Positions 8,802-17,422 are shown, numbered from the stretch's first letter. The stretch is 64,000 nt of DNA from Arthrobacter sp. efr-133-TYG-118 (GCF_030209755.1 NZ_JARVRH010000014.1:38970-102969); one strand, 5' to 3'. Notes: generated by a model from the sequence alone, not told the origin. Numbers and translations are program-made.

Positions 8802-9782
8802 ATGACGATGGTTAAGAGTCTATTCAAACAGGTGGTTCCGCAACCTCTCTTTATTCGGCTAAAGCGAGACTATCGAAAATTCCTCGTGATCCGGGAGCTC
8901 GCCATTGATGCGCGCCGGCACATCAAGTTCGGAGCGGAGGAAGATGACCTCTTTTCCGGTACCGGGTCCAGTCGTCATGTCGAATGCCAACTGACCAAGG
9001 ATTACCATCGAATAGAAAAGGGCTTGGCTCTCAAGAGTCCGAAGCGGCCTTTCGGTGAAAGCGTACGGCAGCGGCTTGAACTGGGTCTGGAGCATCCGAA
9101 GACCAACGAAGAACTGTCTGAAGTTGCCGGGTATGCGCAGTCAGCTCTGGACGCGCTCAAGGACTGGAATTCCGACGAAATGATCCCAGAGGATGTAAGC
9201 CCTTCTGTTCATGCGCGATCTGTCTGGGATCCGATCTTGAAGACGGATGCCCAAGGCCTGCTGAACCACTTTTTTTCGTCACGACGAAGCGTTCGAGTCT
9301 TCGATACCGAAACGCCGGTGAGCATTGAAGATATTCGACAAGCAGCTATCACAGCGTTGAGCACACCGTCGGTTTGCAACCGTCAGGCTTGGCGGCTCCA
9401 TGTTTTTGCTAATGCCGAAGATGTTTCCCGCGTGATTCGGCATCAGAACGGAAACTCCGGGTTCGGGCAAACAGTCCCAGCTCTAGCGGTCGTCACGGTG
9501 GATACCCGATTGTTCGCGGGGGCTGGTGAAAGACATCAACGTTGGATTGACGGTGGGTTGTTCGCAATGAGCTTTGCCTACGGTCTCCACTTGAGGGGCT
9601 TGGCTTCATGCATGCTCAACTGGTCGATGAACAACCAAGCCTCCAGCAGCCTTCGGGCTGCTGCGGAGATTCCCTCGCATGAAGACGTTGTGATGCTTGT
9701 TGCGATCGGGCACTCAGAAGAGACTTTTCGGGTCGCAAGGTCACCTAGACGATCTGTGGACTCTGTACTGGAAATTCACTGA
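8802..9782 (+). CDS. Nitroreductase-like protein of a polysaccharide locus
   Basis: FMN-dependent nitroreductase fold in the C-terminal two thirds: SSRRSVRVFD (phosphate-binding Arg/Ser motif), CNRQAWRLHVF (equivalent of N-x-Q-P-W), and a late GLASCMLNWSMNN segment. The N-terminal 110 residues are family-specific, with DYHRIEKGLALK, a motif I associate with nitroreductase-like proteins beside pyruvyl transferases. The frame runs from TTG 8754, but ATG 8802 has AGGGGGAA 7-14 bases upstream and is chosen. Substrate unknown; a redox tailoring step on a glycan or its precursor is an inference from position alone. Confidence 0.75.
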   Translation: MTMVKSLFKQVVPQPLFIRLKRDYRKFLVIRELAIDARRHIKFGAEEDDLFSGTGSSRHVECQLTKDYHRIEKGLALKSPKRPFGESVRQRLELGLEHPKTNEELSEVAGYAQSALDALKDWNSDEMIPEDVSPSVHARSVWDPILKTDAQGLLNHFFSSRRSVRVFDTETPVSIEDIRQAAITALSTPSVCNRQAWRLHVFANAEDVSRVIRHQNGNSGFGQTVPALAVVTVDTRLFAGAGERHQRWIDGGLFAMSFAYGLHLRGLASCMLNWSMNNQASSSLRAAAEIPSHEDVVMLVAIGHSEETFRVARSPRRSVDSVLEIH

Positions 9783-10222
9783 ACGGTGAAGCGCAATAGA
9801 TTGTATTGGCCGGTCATATGTGATTTTATCCGGGTGGGCAGATCAACTCAGAGCTGGCCTGCCCGGAGGTGTACTGCCTAGAACCGATCGTCGTCGGCTG
9901 GTTGGTGATCTGAGTTCTCAATCTGAGGGCTGCTTGCCCTGAGTCGTCCGGCCCGGAGAGAGCGCACAGTCGTTGCGTAGGCGAAGAACGTAGCTCTCGC
10001 GAGGTCCAACGACTAGCATCGGAGAACGGACACTCGCAGTGCGCCGCACGCACCAACTTCGCATGGGCCGTAGCCCCGGCGCCGAATCGCTGCCATACAA
10101 ACCTAGGTCAACATGCGACAAACTTGGCTACTTCTCAGGGGCCTGACAGAATCCCTGGTTTGGAATCGGGACAGGCTACATATTCTCGCCACGACTGATC
10201 GCAGGCTAACCCAAGGTAGTTT
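9783..10222. other. Gene-free interval
   Basis: 440 bases between the nitroreductase-like gene and the BY-kinase terminator. A possible weak hairpin (GGGCAG at about 9836-9841 with CTGCCC at 9858-9863) may end the upstream plus-strand transcript. Open frames here lack ribosome sites and protein-like composition. I see no further function. Confidence 0.35.
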
Positions 10223-10263
10223 CTTTCGTCCTCCGACCTAAGTAGAAGGCCGGAGGACGAAAG
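10223..10263. terminator. Long hairpin at the 3' end of the BY-kinase gene
   Basis: Arms 10223-10239 and 10247-10263 (17 bp, one mismatch; CTTTCGTCCTCCG pairs with CGGAGGACGAAAG) enclose a 7-base loop. It lies 29 bases beyond the stop of the minus-strand Wzz/kinase gene. There is no clear T-run, but the position fits a terminator or 3' stabiliser. Confidence 0.7.
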
Positions 10264-10291
10264 TCGTCAAATGAATTCTAGCGCCGCTGAA

Positions 10292-11854
10292 CTAGCTACG
10301 GAATCGGCCCGAGGGAAATGTCTTTTCTGTCGCGGTGTGGGCGCCTAACAGGGTTTCGTCAAATTCGTCAGGTTCAGCCGTTGCCGCAACGTCGAATTCT
10401 GGTGCGGCATTTTTCCTGCTGGAGATCCTTGGAGCTCGCGAATTCTTAGCTTCGTTACTGTTGCTGCCATAGTAGTCGTAGGCATACGCGTCTGGACCCT
10501 TGGCTGGGAGTCTGTTGAGAACGACGCCCAAGATATTGGACCCAACCATGTCGAGTGCGTTGAGCGACTTCTCCAAATCATGATGGCGTAGTTTCTGCGC
10601 TCCAACCACCAACAGCACGCCACCGACATGCTGTGAAAGAACTGCGGCATCGGTGACGGGCAACAACGGTGGCGCATCGATCACAACGGTATCGAAAGCT
10701 TGTTCTAGTCGCTCAAGTAACTGCTTCATTTCTGTAGAACCCAAGAGTTCGCTTGGGTTAGGCGGAATTTGGCCGGATGCAAGCACAAACAGATTTTCGT
10801 CGCCCCACGGCTGAAGAAGTTCGTTCAAGTCGCCTGCACCTACTAGGGCCGTTGTAAGTCCTGCGTTCCTCTCCAGCCCCAGGTACTCATTGACCATTGG
10901 GCGGCGAAGATCGGCGTCTATTAGGCACACTGTCTGGCCTGCCTGAGCAAGGGCAATGGCCAGGTTTGTTGCGGTCGTGCTCTTGCCTTCGCCCGGGACG
11001 GACGAAGTAACCAAAACTGACTTCGCATGGCCGGAAACGTTGGCAAATTGAAGATTGGTACGCAACTGGCGAAACGACTCAGCACGTGGACTTTGAGGTG
11101 CGGCTTGCGTTAGTAGCGGTTTCCTCGTCGCGTCGTTGTCGAATGATATCCCTCCCAATATGGGAGCGTCAGTGACTTGGCGGAGATCGGCTTCACCGCG
11201 AATCCGGCTGTCCAAAGTCGTTCTAAGAAGCGCAGCACCCACGCCGACCGTAAGCCCGGCTACAAGTCCAATTAGGAGGTTTAGTTTTGTGTTTGGAGCC
11301 GATGGAGCCACTGGAGCAGTGGCTGGTTTGATCACTGACAAGCTGACAGGCGATGCCCCACCCGTTCGCGGTTTTTCCAGCGAGTCAACAACCTTAATTA
11401 GGCTGTTTGCTACGGCTTGGGAGATGGCAGCGGCTTGAACTGCGGATTCGTCGGAAACCGCAATATTGATCAGCACGGTACTTGCCTCAGTAGTGGCCTT
11501 GACGTTTGCTGCGAGTTCTTCGGCGGTGACCTTAAGCCCGAGGGAGTCAATCGCAGGCTGGAGGACCGCGGGAGATGCAACGGTCTTGACGTAAGACTGG
11601 ACGCGAGCCTGGCTGAAATTGTTTCCCAATTGCAGGTCCTGAACGGAGCCTGAGCTTTGGATTGCAACAAATAGTTGAGTCTCAGCTGTATATGTCGGCT
11701 TGATCAATACGGATGCAGCACCTGCCAAGAGGAGGCCGGCCAACGTTGACGCAATGATGAGTACCCAATTGCGGCGCAGGATGCGCAGATAGTCGCGTAG
11801 ATGCAAACCGGTTCCCCTTGTGTCGGTTGCTGGGGCGGCCACACGGCACACCAC
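10292..11854 (-). CDS. Wzz-BY-kinase fusion: polysaccharide co-polymerase tyrosine autokinase
   Basis: Controls chain length and export of the surface polysaccharide. Order: N-terminal helix and extracytoplasmic Wzz domain (LRDYLRILRRNW … TYTAETQLFVA), second membrane helix (LLIGLVAGLTVGVGAALL, about residues 210-228), then a cytoplasmic kinase with Walker A SSVPGEGKSTTA, Walker A' VCLIDADLRRP and Walker B VVIDAPPLLPVTD. A tyrosine cluster, YAYDYYGS, near residue 465 is the likely autophosphorylation site; the tail after it is acidic. The longest frame starts at GTG 11854; a TTG at 11806 preceded by AAGGGGAA is a well-supported alternative giving MHLRDYLRIL. The fused layout is normal for actinobacteria. 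Confidence 0.9.
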   Translation of the reverse strand: MVCRVAAPATDTRGTGLHLRDYLRILRRNWVLIIASTLAGLLLAGAASVLIKPTYTAETQLFVAIQSSGSVQDLQLGNNFSQARVQSYVKTVASPAVLQPAIDSLGLKVTAEELAANVKATTEASTVLINIAVSDESAVQAAAISQAVANSLIKVVDSLEKPRTGGASPVSLSVIKPATAPVAPSAPNTKLNLLIGLVAGLTVGVGAALLRTTLDSRIRGEADLRQVTDAPILGGISFDNDATRKPLLTQAAPQSPRAESFRQLRTNLQFANVSGHAKSVLVTSSVPGEGKSTTATNLAIALAQAGQTVCLIDADLRRPMVNEYLGLERNAGLTTALVGAGDLNELLQPWGDENLFVLASGQIPPNPSELLGSTEMKQLLERLEQAFDTVVIDAPPLLPVTDAAVLSQHVGGVLLVVGAQKLRHHDLEKSLNALDMVGSNILGVVLNRLPAKGPDAYAYDYYGSNSNEAKNSRAPRISSRKNAAPEFDVAATAEPDEFDETLLGAHTATEKTFPSGRFRS

Positions 11855-12014
11855 CAGAACGGCAATATTCGTGCAGTGTAACTAATAGTACTGGCTAGAT
11901 TGGGATCTTAGGGATTGTGAAATTGATAGATGTGGAATCTAGGTCGCCATGAGCAGGATTTGGTGTGGGTCCCGGCGGAGGGCGAGCCCGTGGCCAGCAT
12001 CCAGGAGGGGATTG

Positions 12015-12228
12015 GTCTGGCGCAGTGTAGCGAACCTTCGGGATGAGCCGAAGAAATGATGCTGCAACTTGAGCGGGGCCTAGGCTGATCACTTCAGACC
12101 GGCGGTGATGTGATCCGCCGGGGCGGATTTGGTGAGTGCGCTCTCGCCCGTCGGCCGAGAAGCTCAAGGGTGTGCGTGGTCCGCGGCGTTGCACGTATTT
12201 TCTTACTCGAGCCGACATGTAGCCGATA
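12015..12228 (-). pseudogene. Degenerate partial copy of the neighbouring lrp/asnC gene
   Basis: Read on the plus strand, 12030-12228 aligns with 12790-12990 of the intact Lrp gene: GATGAGCCGAAG, a 20-base gap, GCTGCA-CTTGAGCG, TAGGC-GATCACTTCA-CCGG, and CTCGCCCGTC-GCCG are shared in the same order and spacing, with roughly 70% identity by eye. The copy covers the segment from the DNA-binding helices into the first part of the RAM domain and has lost its frame. It lies 400-600 bases from the functional gene in the same orientation, so it is either a tandem duplication now decaying or a remnant of a related regulator. No start or stop is recognisable. Confidence 0.65.
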
Positions 12229-12240
12229 CTCATTCAGGGG

Positions 12241-12393
12241 ATGTTCAAGAACGTCAAAATGGAGGACGCTTTGCCCGGCTACGTAGACATCAACCCCTAC
12301 CGAAAAACGACCCCGAAACGATTCAAATTCGGTGGATTGATCGTCTTGTTGTTGGTCACGGCCGGGGTCGTCTACCTAGCCCTCTCTCGGTAA
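12241..12393 (+). CDS. Small single-pass membrane protein (50 aa), unknown
   Basis: ATG at 12241 opens a 50-codon frame. It has a soluble N-terminal half with Pro/Tyr (GYVDINPYRK), a basic patch TTPKRFK, and one clear transmembrane helix FGGLIVLLLVTAGVVYLAL ending in SR. AGGGG lies directly against the ATG, so initiation could alternatively be at the in-frame ATG 12259. The next small frame begins 7 bases after the stop. The positive-inside pattern supports a real gene, but no family is known to me. Confidence 0.45.
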   Translation: MFKNVKMEDALPGYVDINPYRKTTPKRFKFGGLIVLLLVTAGVVYLALSR

Positions 12394-12399
12394 AGGTCG

Positions 12400-12567
12400 A
12401 TGTCTCTCGAAGGCTACTTCGAAGGCCTGGCAACCATGTTGGGCGCACTTGGATTCGTCGGAGCAGTTTGCATGCTGATCCTGGTTCTTCGGATACGGCG
12501 GAACAACAAGCGGGGTCTTCCTGCCTGTTGCGCCCCCTCGATGACCTGCGTTTGTCCCACGACGTAG
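12400..12567 (+). CDS. Small single-pass membrane protein (55 aa), unknown
   Basis: ATG 12400, preceded by AAAGG, seven bases after the previous small gene. One hydrophobic segment, MLGALGFVGAVCMLILVL, is followed by the basic stop-transfer RIRRNNKR. The last 15 residues are Cys-rich (PACC … MTCVC) and might bind a metal, or the frame may simply run past a lost stop. Coupled arrangement with the upstream small membrane ORF suggests a two-gene unit. Confidence 0.42.
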   Translation: MSLEGYFEGLATMLGALGFVGAVCMLILVLRIRRNNKRGLPACCAPSMTCVCPTT

Positions 12568-12627
12568 GGTGAGACACCGACGGAGCCGAACCTAGGATCC
12601 TACCGGCCACCTCAGGCATTCGGCGCC

Positions 12628-13092
12628 TTACCTCGTATCCAGATCCTCAAACACCAGGAACGTTTGCGTATCCTGCACGCCTGGCATCGACTGCAGTCGA
12701 TCGAAAATGACCCTGCGCAGATGAATGTTGTCGGTGGCGCGAACCAGCAGGATGACGTCGAAATCACCCCCCACCAGCGCAATGTGCTGCACCTCCGGAA
12801 TGAGCCGAAGCTCTTCACGGAGTTCGCGCCAGGAATGCTGCTGCACCTTGAGCGTGACGTAGGCCGATGACTTCAAGCCGGCCTTGATGGGGTCAACCAG
12901 CGCGGTGAACTTCGTGAGCACGCCTTCGCCCGTCAGCCGCGAGATTCTCGAGTACGCGTGCGCCCGGCTGATGTGGACGTTTTCCGCCACCTGAGTCACC
13001 GACATCCGGCCGTCCCGCGTCAGTTCGGCAATGATGTCCCTATCCACTTGGTCAAGAGGAACCTCCGCATGATCCGCTTCCACCTCGGCCAT
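12628..13092 (-). CDS. Lrp/AsnC-family transcriptional regulator (BkdR-like)
   Basis: Likely controls the divergent branched-chain 2-oxoacid dehydrogenase operon in response to an amino or oxo acid. The N-terminal winged helix reads VDRDIIAELTRDGRMSVTQV then ISRAHAYSRISRLTGEGVL; the C-terminal RAM domain follows (AYVTLKVQQHSW … VGGDFDVILLVRATD). The frame extends to 13137, but ATG 13092, with GGAG 5 bases upstream and directly before MAEVEADH, is the better start (154 aa, normal length). It shares a roughly 170-base divergent promoter region with bkd; a decayed second copy lies downstream. Confidence 0.88.
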   Translation of the reverse strand: MAEVEADHAEVPLDQVDRDIIAELTRDGRMSVTQVAENVHISRAHAYSRISRLTGEGVLTKFTALVDPIKAGLKSSAYVTLKVQQHSWRELREELRLIPEVQHIALVGGDFDVILLVRATDNIHLRRVIFDRLQSMPGVQDTQTFLVFEDLDTR

Positions 13093-13146
13093 CGCATCTC
13101 CAATTCGTCCACAGCGTGGGTTCGTTACCCAGCTCACATTTGCAAT

Positions 13147-13175
13147 TTGTCTTCCAGACTAGAGGTTTCAGACAA
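13147..13175. promoter_or_regulatory. Candidate Lrp operator between lrp and bkd
   Basis: TTGTCT at 13147-13152 and AGACAA at 13170-13175 form an inverted repeat within an AT-richer stretch between the divergent genes. Lrp/AsnC proteins bind such spaced dyads. Support is positional and by symmetry only. Confidence 0.35.
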
Positions 13176-13263
13176 GCTTTTCCACGATTTTGCCCAGAGC
13201 TGGATACGAAACTTCTCTATGGAACATACTGGTGACAAATAGTGGATACAGAAGGACGGACCA

Positions 13264-14496
13264 ATGACGATCTCCGCAGACCATGAGGCTCAGGGTCTGG
13301 CTGACGCTCGGCCGGACAACACCGAAGCAAGCGACCAAGCGTCCGAAGTGCGGCGCAAGTTCGGCATCAGCGTTGAGGACTACATGCTGCCGGCCCGCCA
13401 TCAGATCCAGATGGTCGATCCCTCTGGCGTGCTCAAGCCCGAAGCTGAACAGGGCACGGAACCCGGCCACGAATATCCCATCCCCGGCGATTCCGAACTC
13501 ATGGCAGCTTACGAACAACTCGTCGTCGGACGCCGCGTCAACGATCAGAACTCCGCACTCGTCCGGCAGGGCCGCATGGCGGTTTACCCGTCGAGCCACG
13601 GCCAAGAGGCCTGCCAAGTAGCCGCCGCCCTGTGCCTTAGCGAAGGCGACTGGCTCTTCCCCACCTACCGAGACGCCGTAGCGGTCATGTCCCGGGGCGT
13701 CGACCCGGTAGAGACCATGACCATCTTCCGCGGCGACTGGCACGGCGGCTACGACCCCACCAAGCACAAGGTCGGTATCCAGTGCACGCCGCTGACCACC
13801 CAGCTGCTCCATGCCGTCGGAGTTGCCCATGCCGCCAAACTGCGCGGCGAGGACACCGTGGTGTTGGCAATGTGCGGCGACGGTGCCACGAGCGAAGGGG
13901 ACTTCCACGAAGCCCTCAACTTCGCGGCTGTCTTCCACCTCCCCGTGATCTTCTTTGTCCAGAACAACAAGTACGCGATCTCGGTGCCCTTGAGCCAACA
14001 GTCCGTGGCGCCGTCGTTGGCGCACAAGGCTGTTGGTTACGGGATGGCCGGTGAGCGCGTTGACGGTAACGACCTGGTTGCCTTGCTCGCAGTGTTGGAC
14101 CGGGCGGTGAAATTGGCCCGCGAAGGCTCCGGCCCGCTTCTCATCGAGGCCCACACCTACCGCATGCAGGCCCACACTAACGCCGACGACGCCACTCGCT
14201 ACCGGGAAGACAGCGAAGTGGCCGAATGGACAGCCAAGGATCCCATCAGCCGGATGACGTCTTATCTCACCGGCCGCGGACTGCTCAACGACGACGGTTC
14301 CAGCCGAATCGCGGAAAAGGCCGAAGCCGTTGCATCCCAGCTTCGCGAAGGCCTGGGGGAGGACGTCCCGGTAGACCCGCAGAATCTCTTCCGCTATGTC
14401 TTCTCGACACCCACTCCGCAACTGAAGGAGCAGTCCGCCCTGCTCGCCGACGAACTCGCCCGTGAGGCATCCAGCCAGAAGGAGGCAGGCAAATGA
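13264..14496 (+). CDS. Branched-chain 2-oxoacid dehydrogenase E1 component, alpha subunit
   Basis: Thiamine-diphosphate-dependent decarboxylation of branched-chain 2-oxo acids (valine, leucine, isoleucine breakdown), the first step of the BCKDH complex. The ThDP motif is intact: MCGDGATSEGDFHEALNFAA … VQNNKYAIS (GDG to NN). EAHTYRMQAHTNADDATRYR is the phosphorylation-loop region of E1 alpha. The N-terminal 90 residues (VEDYMLPARHQIQMVDPSG) match actinobacterial BCKDH more than pyruvate dehydrogenase. ATG 13264 is preceded by AAGGACGG. It overlaps the beta-subunit gene by 4 bases. Confidence 0.9.
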   Translation: MTISADHEAQGLADARPDNTEASDQASEVRRKFGISVEDYMLPARHQIQMVDPSGVLKPEAEQGTEPGHEYPIPGDSELMAAYEQLVVGRRVNDQNSALVRQGRMAVYPSSHGQEACQVAAALCLSEGDWLFPTYRDAVAVMSRGVDPVETMTIFRGDWHGGYDPTKHKVGIQCTPLTTQLLHAVGVAHAAKLRGEDTVVLAMCGDGATSEGDFHEALNFAAVFHLPVIFFVQNNKYAISVPLSQQSVAPSLAHKAVGYGMAGERVDGNDLVALLAVLDRAVKLAREGSGPLLIEAHTYRMQAHTNADDATRYREDSEVAEWTAKDPISRMTSYLTGRGLLNDDGSSRIAEKAEAVASQLREGLGEDVPVDPQNLFRYVFSTPTPQLKEQSALLADELAREASSQKEAGK

Positions 14497-15620
14497 GCCC
14501 CGCCGTCACCACATCCTCTGAGGCCACCGAGCACGCCGCAACAGGTGACGTCAGCTCCGCCACCGCCAGTGCGGCAGCCAGCGCGGCAGCAGTCGCCGAA
14601 GCCTCCGGCCCGCAGACCGTCACCATGGCCAAAGCTCTCCACACTGCGATGGCGGACGCCATGGAGGCCGATTCTTCCGTTTTGGTGTTCGGGGAAGACG
14701 TTGGCCGCCTGGGTGGCGTCTTCCGGATCACCGATGGCCTAATGGCCACCTTCGGAGAGCAACGATGCTTTGATACCCCCCTGGCCGAATCCGGCATTGT
14801 GGGCATGGCCGTGGGTATGGCCATGAACGGAATGCGTCCTGTTATTGAGATGCAGTTCGACGCTTTCGCCTACCCGGCGTTCGAACAGATCGTCAGCCAC
14901 GTGGCCAAAATGCACAATCGGACAAAGGGTGCTGTGAAGCTGCCCATGGTTATCCGCGTCCCGTATGCCGGCGGGATCGGCGGCGTGGAGCACCACTGCG
15001 ACTCGTCCGAGTCCTACTACGCCCACACCGCCGGCCTGAAGGTCTTCACACCAGCGACCGTAGCGGACGGCTACCGCATGCTCCGCGAGGCCATCGATTC
15101 CGACGATCCCGTCATGTTCATGGAACCCAAGAAGCTCTATTGGTCCAAAGACCAAGTGGACCTGGGCGCCCTGCGCGCCGAACACGCCACGAACGCTGCG
15201 ACAGGATCCAGCAGCGAGGGGCGCGCCGCCGTCGCACGTCCCGGCACTGACGCAACGCTCATCGCCTACGGCCCCTCGGTCCCGACCGCTCTTGCCGCCG
15301 CAGCCGCGGCCGCTGAAGAAGGTCGCTCGCTTGAAGTGATCGACGTCCGGTCGATCGTGCCCTTCGACGACGAAACTGTCTGCGCCTCCGTGCGCAAGAC
15401 CGGGCGAGCTGTTGTCATCGCCGAAGCCCACGGTTTCGCGTCCGTATCCTCCGAAATCGTCGCCCGGGTACAGGAACGCTGCTTCCACTACCTGGCCGCG
15501 CCCATCCGCCGCGTGACCGGCTTCGACGTCCCGTACCCGGCTCCGAAGCTGGAGCACTACTACTTGCCAAGCGTCGACCGCATCCTCGACGCTGTTGACG
15601 ACCTTCAATGGGAGAACTGA
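14493..15620 (+). CDS. Branched-chain 2-oxoacid dehydrogenase E1 component, beta subunit
   Basis: Partner of the alpha subunit; completes the ThDP site. Typical segments are FGEDVGRLGGVFRITDGL, DTPLAESGIVGMAVGMAMNG, and a C-terminal transketolase domain with EVIDVRSIVPFDDETV. AAGGAGG lies 7 bases before the ATG, which overlaps the upstream TGA. The first 45 residues form an Ala/Ser/Thr-rich extension absent from most homologues, probably a flexible tail. Otherwise length and motifs are normal. Confidence 0.9.
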   Translation: MSPAVTTSSEATEHAATGDVSSATASAAASAAAVAEASGPQTVTMAKALHTAMADAMEADSSVLVFGEDVGRLGGVFRITDGLMATFGEQRCFDTPLAESGIVGMAVGMAMNGMRPVIEMQFDAFAYPAFEQIVSHVAKMHNRTKGAVKLPMVIRVPYAGGIGGVEHHCDSSESYYAHTAGLKVFTPATVADGYRMLREAIDSDDPVMFMEPKKLYWSKDQVDLGALRAEHATNAATGSSSEGRAAVARPGTDATLIAYGPSVPTALAAAAAAAEEGRSLEVIDVRSIVPFDDETVCASVRKTGRAVVIAEAHGFASVSSEIVARVQERCFHYLAAPIRRVTGFDVPYPAPKLEHYYLPSVDRILDAVDDLQWEN

Positions 15621-15622
15621 CC

Positions 15623-17065
15623 ATGAGCGCAGAAATGCAGGTGTTCCTGCTTCCGGACCTGGGCGAGGGCCTCACCGAGGCCGAACTCGTCAACTGGCTT
15701 GTTGCCGTAGGCGACGAGATCAGCGTGGACCAGCCGATTGCCGAGGTCGAGACCGCCAAGTCCATGGTGGAGGTGCCCTCGCCGTACGCGGGCATCGTCG
15801 CCGTGCTGCACGGCGAGGCTGGCCAGACGCTCGACGTCGGGAAGCCCCTGATCTCGGTGGCTCCGGTGGGCGCTTCGGTTGCTGCTGAGCCCGAGCTTGT
15901 GGAAGCGGCCGGTCCTGCGGAAGTTGTTTCCGAGGCACCTGCGGCGTCCGCAGCTGCCGAGGCCTACCGAGCCGAAGAGAAGGCCGGATCCGGGAACGTG
16001 CTCATTGGCTACGGCACATCCGGAGGTGGCGAGGCTCGCCGCACCCGGCCGCGGAAGGTTCCTGCTTCAGCTGTTGCTGTGACACCGGCCCCCGACTTCG
16101 CCGAACTCTCGCTGTCCCGCACGCGGATTCCAGGGAAGCTCTCTGCCGTGATTTCCCCGTTGGTGCGGAAGATGGCCCGGGACCATGGGGTCTCGCTGGA
16201 CGCAGTGCCTGGTTCGGGGGAGAGCGGGCTCATCCTGCGACGCGACATCGAGGCCGCCATCGGAGGTGCCACGGGCGAGACCGTTCCGGTTGAGGCGCCC
16301 GCCGTTGTCCAGCCTTCCACGGGAGTCCAGGATGCCCGTACCGGCTTGACCGTGGCTTCGCGCACTCCGGTCCGCGGGATACGGAAGGCTGTTGCGGCCA
16401 ACATGAGCCGCAGCCGGTCCGAGATCCCTGAGGCAACTGTCTGGGTAGACGTTGACGCCACTGCGCTCCTTGAGATGCGTGCAGAACTCAAGATGCGGGA
16501 TCCGCACGGCGCGCCCGGGCTGCTCGCGTTCATCGCTCGTTTTGTCACAGCTGGGCTAAAAAAATTCCCCGAGCTGAACACCCGGTTTGTGACGTCCGAG
16601 GATACGGCTGGCGGTGAAACGCAAGAGATCATCGCTTTCGACGGCATCAACCTTGGCTTCGCCGCACAGACGGACCGCGGGCTCGTTGTTCCGTCGGTCC
16701 GCAACGCCCACCTGTTGAACGCCCGCGAACTCGATGCCGAGATCCGCCGGCTCACTGCCGTCGCGCGTGACGGCAAGGCAACTCCGACGGAGCTGGCCAG
16801 CGGCACCTTCACTCTGAACAACTACGGTGTGTTCGGCGTGGACGGTTCCGCCGCGATCATCAACTACCCCGAGGTAGCCATGCTTGGTGTAGGCCGCATC
16901 ATCGACAAGCCTTGGGTAGTGGATGGCCAGCTCGCTGTCCGCAAGGTCACTGAGCTGACGTTGGCGTTCGACCACCGGGTTTGTGATGGAGAAACGGCTG
17001 CTGGGTTCCTGCGGTATGTGGCCGACGCGATTGAGAACCCTGGGACGGTGCTGGCGGATTTGTAG
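15623..17065 (+). CDS. Dihydrolipoamide acyltransferase E2 of the branched-chain complex
   Basis: Core of the complex, transferring the acyl group from lipoyl to CoA. Domains in order: lipoyl domain (LPDLGEGLTEAELVNW; lipoylated Lys in VETAKSMVEVPSP, about residue 43), Ala/Pro/Glu-rich linker, peripheral subunit binding domain (ISPLVRKMARDHGVSL … GLILRRDIEAA), linker, and catalytic domain with LAFDHRVCDGETAAGFL (active-site H-x3-D-G). ATG 15623 sits 2 bases after the E1 beta stop with GGAGAA upstream; an in-frame ATG at 15608 is less likely. No E3 (lipoamide dehydrogenase) gene follows, so E3 must be shared from elsewhere. Confidence 0.92.
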   Translation: MSAEMQVFLLPDLGEGLTEAELVNWLVAVGDEISVDQPIAEVETAKSMVEVPSPYAGIVAVLHGEAGQTLDVGKPLISVAPVGASVAAEPELVEAAGPAEVVSEAPAASAAAEAYRAEEKAGSGNVLIGYGTSGGGEARRTRPRKVPASAVAVTPAPDFAELSLSRTRIPGKLSAVISPLVRKMARDHGVSLDAVPGSGESGLILRRDIEAAIGGATGETVPVEAPAVVQPSTGVQDARTGLTVASRTPVRGIRKAVAANMSRSRSEIPEATVWVDVDATALLEMRAELKMRDPHGAPGLLAFIARFVTAGLKKFPELNTRFVTSEDTAGGETQEIIAFDGINLGFAAQTDRGLVVPSVRNAHLLNARELDAEIRRLTAVARDGKATPTELASGTFTLNNYGVFGVDGSAAIINYPEVAMLGVGRIIDKPWVVDGQLAVRKVTELTLAFDHRVCDGETAAGFLRYVADAIENPGTVLADL

Positions 17066-17251
17066 GCCACTGCGATGTAGGTTGTCTGCTCCGAGGGCGT
17101 TGCGGTCCTCGCATTCCGGGCGGGCTTCGCTCCAACCGGCGCGTCTTCCAGCTGAGCGCGATCTCGACTGCGCTCAAAGTCCTTTTGCATCTTCAGCGTG
17201 GCCAAGGGATTTCACGAGCGAAAGTGTCGGCGGGGGGATCCTAGGGATCCT

Positions 17252-17371
17252 GGCGGGCTTGGTGACGTTGGCGCGGACCTGTTCTTTGCCATCAGCGGCT
17301 TCATCGCGATCGTCACGACAAGCTGCGTGGATCACACCCCGAGCAGGTCCGAAACTCCCTTGGACAGCTGA
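17252..17371 (+). pseudogene. Remnant of an acyltransferase-3 (OafA-type) gene
   Basis: One frame reads GGLGDVGADLFFAISGFIAIVTT before running to a TGA at 17369-17371. The core G-x-D-L-F-F-x-I-S-G-F-I is the most conserved motif of acyltransferase-3 membrane proteins (compare GVDVFFVLSGFII in the intact gene at 50840). Only about 40 codons are recognisable; there is no start and no downstream membrane domain. Interpreted as a scar of a lost polysaccharide O-acyltransferase. Confidence 0.45.
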
Positions 17372-17422
17372 TACTTCAACTCGCATGGTGTCCGCCGTGC
17401 ATTGGTCGGGCACTCAGCTGGA

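Noticed and set aside
13168..14421. 417-codon minus-strand ORF
   Set aside because: Lies antisense to the E1 alpha gene with Val/Gly/His-rich composition typical of GC-rich shadow frames.
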